Shown here piece after piece: positions 51,206 through 53,279 of a DNA stretch of 53,279 bases. Each line of letters opens with the position of its first letter. Position 1 is the first letter of the stretch. The notes under the pieces were generated by a model. That model was not told the DNA's origin. It saw only the letters and a list, made by a program, of their open reading frames with translations, and did not search any database. A program made the translations under genes and the position numbers. The stretch covers positions 1 through 53,279 of the forward strand of contig SFID01000005.1 in the NCBI GenBank assembly GCA_004555425.1, read 5' to 3'. This stretch comes from Bacteroidales bacterium. Lineage in GTDB: Bacteria; Bacteroidota; Bacteroidia; Bacteroidales; Bacteroidaceae.

Positions 51206-52129
51206 ATGATTAAGAATATTCTTACAACAATGGCGCTTTTGTCTCTGTCTCTTTGCACTAAAGCACAAGACTTACCATTAGTCCTTTCGGGTCATAATGA
51301 AGTTGGTATTTTGCCAGGTGAATTTACATCTGATGCAAGTGATCAGTTGTACACATATCCGCTTACAGAGAAAAAAGCAAGTAGTGAAAAGTATGCTGGA
51401 GTTAAACACCTCAATTTGTATGACGTTCAACTTAATCCTATTTGCTCAATTGAGGCTAATGGTGGTATTGTTCCGTTTTTGCACTTTGCTGGTTCTAAAA
51501 AGAATTTATTGTATGTAACTCAAGATCTTTTTGATAGCGATAGTAAATACGAATATATATCTGCATTGTCTCTTGAAGGCGATAACTATGCTGATTACTT
51601 AACTGGTATTAAAATCCAAAACGAAGATGGAGAAATTCTCGCAGAAATTCCTTTTGGAGATAAATGGAAACTTTCTCCATTTTACAATACAGATGAACAA
51701 GATCAGCCGATTAGAATTTTTCGTCTCAATAATGATAAAGGGAATGTCCGTTCTTACATATGCTTAGATCTATGGAGAGATAATAGTAATTATGACATGA
51801 GTGAAGAATGTATTACACGGATTTACGCCTTTGAGGAAGGTAAAATAAGTACCTCTATAAAAAAGGTAAGGGATATATCGACTCGAATGAAGGTAAGCCC
51901 TGTCATGCCGCGAAGAAACGAAATTGTTAATGTTGACATTTCTTCTGTTCAATCACCAACATCGCTTACTGTGGTAAGTGCTGCAGGACAAGTTGTCTGT
52001 TCACAAAATCTCCATGATGGACAAAAGAATGCAAGCATTGATACAAGCAGATTGACATCGGGATTGTATATTGTACGTGTTGCAAATTCCAATAAAGAGT
52101 ATGAGAATTGCCGTATAATCATAAGATAA
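51206..52129 (+). CDS. Secreted protein with type IX secretion sorting domain
   Basis: I use the ATG at 51206 (307 aa), giving a signal peptide (KNILTTMALLSLSLCTKAQ). The C-terminal ~70 residues (NIDISSVQSPTSLTVVSAAGQVV-like start, DTSRLTSGLYIVRVANSNKEYENCRIIIR) form a Por_Secre_tail/T9SS type A sorting domain, so the protein is exported across the outer membrane and may be attached to the surface. The middle part (about 25-230) is beta-rich with no recognised family. The gene is notably AT-rich compared with core genes, which suggests recent transfer. It implies that the organism has a T9SS, encoded elsewhere. Confidence 0.8.
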   Translation: MIKNILTTMALLSLSLCTKAQDLPLVLSGHNEVGILPGEFTSDASDQLYTYPLTEKKASSEKYAGVKHLNLYDVQLNPICSIEANGGIVPFLHFAGSKKNLLYVTQDLFDSDSKYEYISALSLEGDNYADYLTGIKIQNEDGEILAEIPFGDKWKLSPFYNTDEQDQPIRIFRLNNDKGNVRSYICLDLWRDNSNYDMSEECITRIYAFEEGKISTSIKKVRDISTRMKVSPVMPRRNEIVNVDISSVQSPTSLTVVSAAGQVVCSQNLHDGQKNASIDTSRLTSGLYIVRVANSNKEYENCRIIIR

Positions 52130-52179
52130 TCCAGAAACTCATTTATTCAAGCCCACCCTTTCGGGCAATCCTTTCTTTC

Positions 52180-52229
52180 AGCCGCCGTGTGCATTGGCTC
52201 TCTTGCTATGCGCATGGCGGCTTTCTTTT
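52180..52229 (+). terminator. Terminator after the T9SS cargo gene
   Basis: AGCCGCCGTGTGCAT and ATGCGCATGGCGGCT form a 15-bp stem with two G-U pairs, followed by TTCTTTT. Confidence 0.8.
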
Positions 52230-52313
52230 GCCCAATAATAAAGCATCTTCGCATTTCTGCAAAGGTGCTTTATCCATTTTTGTGTGGTCTTATTTCAGAT
52301 AGACTTTTTTCCT

Positions 52314-52607
52314 CTACAAATCATCAAGAGCATCTTGATGCTCTTTCTCATATTTTTTGTTAGAGTTTATTCTATCATTGTACATCATTTTAAAGACATA
52401 TTCTGAATCTTTATAGTAAATGCTTAAACTAATAGTTCCTTCTTTAATTTCAAATGAACAACAAGAAATAAAATCTCTATCAGTTTCAACTGAAGGATTA
52501 AATATTGCATTGGGGTACTTTTCGCGAAGCAATGATACTAATTTATCATACAAGACTTTAGCATCTTTTTCATTATAAAAATTTTCAGCAAAAGTAACCG
52601 CGTACAT
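52314..52607 (-). CDS. Small hypothetical protein, possibly truncated at the N terminus
   Basis: The 97-residue frame from the ATG at 52607 encodes a charged, soluble protein (MYAVTFAENFYNEKDAKVLYDKL...). Upstream, the same frame continues protein-like for 15 codons (TRKFGLAYDKETNL) before a stop, which suggests that the original gene began further upstream and was cut. No family is recognised. Very AT-rich and convergent with the preceding gene. Confidence 0.5.
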   Translation of the reverse strand: MYAVTFAENFYNEKDAKVLYDKLVSLLREKYPNAIFNPSVETDRDFISCCSFEIKEGTISLSIYYKDSEYVFKMMYNDRINSNKKYEKEHQDALDDL

Positions 52608-52743
52608 TAAATTCGTTTCTTTGTCGTAAGCTAATCCAAACTTTCTTGTAGTTCAAGTGGAAATCGCTTCGCAAGCAGGTATCTTTCACCGTCCCTCGCT
52701 TACATTATATCTTCAACCATGTTTACAACAATACTTTCGACTA

Positions 52744-52977
52744 ATGCCCCATGCTATCAACATCACCACGCTCAAACGTATGCTCCAATCTCCTGAACCC
52801 GTAGACCTCAAACTATGGACGCGCTCGGGTGAAATCCAATGCTGGCACCGTTGTATCTCGCTTCGCTACGACTTCTACAAAGGTACGCGAAGAATAAAAC
52901 TGCTGGATAGCAATGAAATCCGGCAGCTGAGAGATTCGTGCGTGTTTGAAATCAATGGTATGGAGGTGTTTATGTGA
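52744..52977 (+). CDS. Small phage-like protein, 77 aa
   Basis: From the ATG at 52744 the protein reads MPHAINITTLKRMLQ and contains DLKLWTRSGEIQCWHRCISL, RYDFYKGTRRIKLLDS and a C-terminal FEINGMEVFM. Its shape recalls small conserved proteins of Bacteroidota prophages and phage-derived islands, in line with the terminase fragment 1.7 kb upstream; this is memory-based and not certain. A TACTTTCG box just before the ATG is one mismatch from the -7 consensus. Confidence 0.55.
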   Translation: MPHAINITTLKRMLQSPEPVDLKLWTRSGEIQCWHRCISLRYDFYKGTRRIKLLDSNEIRQLRDSCVFEINGMEVFM

Positions 52978-52987
52978 AATATTTTTC

Positions 52988-52995
52988 TACATTTG
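52988..52995 (+). promoter_or_regulatory. -7 promoter element before a 20-codon ORF
   Basis: TACATTTG, 19 bp before the ATG at 53014. Confidence 0.5.
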
Positions 52996-53013
52996 CAGAA
53001 ACTTAAATAATTT

Positions 53014-53076
53014 ATGGAACCCACCTATAATAAATGGTCGCCGCCCCACCCTACTCCCACCCTTCATACAATCTAA
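53014..53076 (+). CDS. Candidate microprotein or leader peptide, 20 aa
   Basis: ATG to TAA gives MEPTYNKWSPPHPTPTLHTI, rich in Pro, Thr and His. It lies between a -7 promoter box and a strong hairpin, with nothing else in the transcript. Could be a real microprotein, a leader, or chance. Confidence 0.3.
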   Translation: MEPTYNKWSPPHPTPTLHTI

Positions 53077-53087
53077 GAGATAAAAAA

Positions 53088-53132
53088 ATCCCTATTACCA
53101 TTTTTTTGACTGGTAATAGGGATGCTTGTTTT
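53088..53132 (+). terminator. Terminator-like hairpin near the window end
   Basis: ATCCCTATTACCA (53088-53100) and TGGTAATAGGGAT (53111-53123) form a perfect 13-bp stem, followed by GCTTGTTTT. Confidence 0.65.
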
Positions 53133-53180
53133 AGTAAGAATTTTGACTTTTGTAGGGTTGTACAAAAGTCCTAGGGTTAT

Positions 53181-53279
53181 GGTAGGTTCTATAAATTAGT
53201 TTCAAAGGAATCTTATTTTATAAATTGACTTGGATGTCTTTACGCCTCTCGCACCGTATCTTTTTGTTTTTCATTCGGT
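53181..53279. mobile_element. MITE copy M5, cut by the window end
   Basis: GGTAGGTTCTATAAATTAG followed by TTTCAAAGGA and the shared CTCGCACCGTATCTTTTTG block, same orientation as M1 and M4. The right half lies outside the window. Confidence 0.85.

Overview
The window looks like a chromosomal segment of a GC-rich Bacteroidales bacterium, most likely Prevotellaceae-like. The reasons are: gene starts without Shine-Dalgarno sequences; many copies of the Bacteroidota promoter (-33 TTTG, 19-20 bp gap, -7 TAnnTTTG); a type IX secretion (T9SS) tail on one secreted protein; a Porin_10-type porin; a LES-like lipoprotein; and the GH57/GT4/debranching glycogen cluster typical of the phylum. The genus call is inference from content, not from a marker gene.

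Layout. 1-2.4 kb (minus): a cut-off ORF, a WYL regulator, a small secreted protein and ruvC. 2.4-3.2 kb: repeat-rich spacer holding copy A of a promoter-plus-hairpin element. 3.2-7.3 kb (plus): DUF1573 protein, mannose-1-phosphate guanylyltransferase, mutY and a CNNM/CBS membrane protein. 7.3-8.1 kb: a nest of REP-like palindromes. 8.1-14.5 kb (minus): a compact operon of a polytopic membrane protein, a 1277-residue glycosyltransferase / phosphorylase-like (DUF4922) / SpoIID fusion, and an AmpG-type permease, possibly for peptidoglycan turnover. 14.8-18.1 kb (minus): kdsA, kdsD (Kdo synthesis) and a periplasmic phospholipase D-like protein, with a MITE inserted between kdsA and kdsD. 18.1-19.6 kb: two MITEs, a hairpin array and copy B of the promoter-hairpin element.

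19.7-22.1 kb: a Wzc-type tyrosine autokinase with a Tyr-rich tail, then two identical tRNA-Lys(CUU) genes and an IS30-family insertion. 23.9-29.2 kb (plus): secreted GH20 hexosaminidase, an orphan siderophore/B12-type ABC ATPase and topB. 30.0-33.2 kb: pflB and pflA, separated by a 21-bp tandem repeat. 33.3-34.2 kb (minus): a two-gene LysO exporter. 34.5-43.8 kb (plus): NUDIX hydrolase, tex, a WalJ-like metallohydrolase, a U32/RlhA-like protein fused to a lipoprotein-like zinc-ribbon membrane protein, and a porin. 44.5-50.2 kb (minus): a lipoprotein and the glycogen operon (debranching enzyme, GT4 synthase, GH57 amylase with a histone-H1-like tail). 50.3-53.3 kb: AT-rich accessory DNA with a terminase fragment, a T9SS cargo protein, orphan small ORFs, a tiny promoter-ORF-terminator unit and a MITE cut by the window end.

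Core genes sit in short operons, and almost every longer spacer is built from repeats: five ~190-bp MITEs, two promoter-hairpin elements, about eleven REP-like palindromes, and seven arrays with a 21-23 bp period. The most unusual items are the triple fusion beside ampG, the covarying promoter-terminator module, the U32-lipoprotein fusion and the GH57 with a Lys/Ala/Pro tail. I saw no CRISPR array and no complete defence system.
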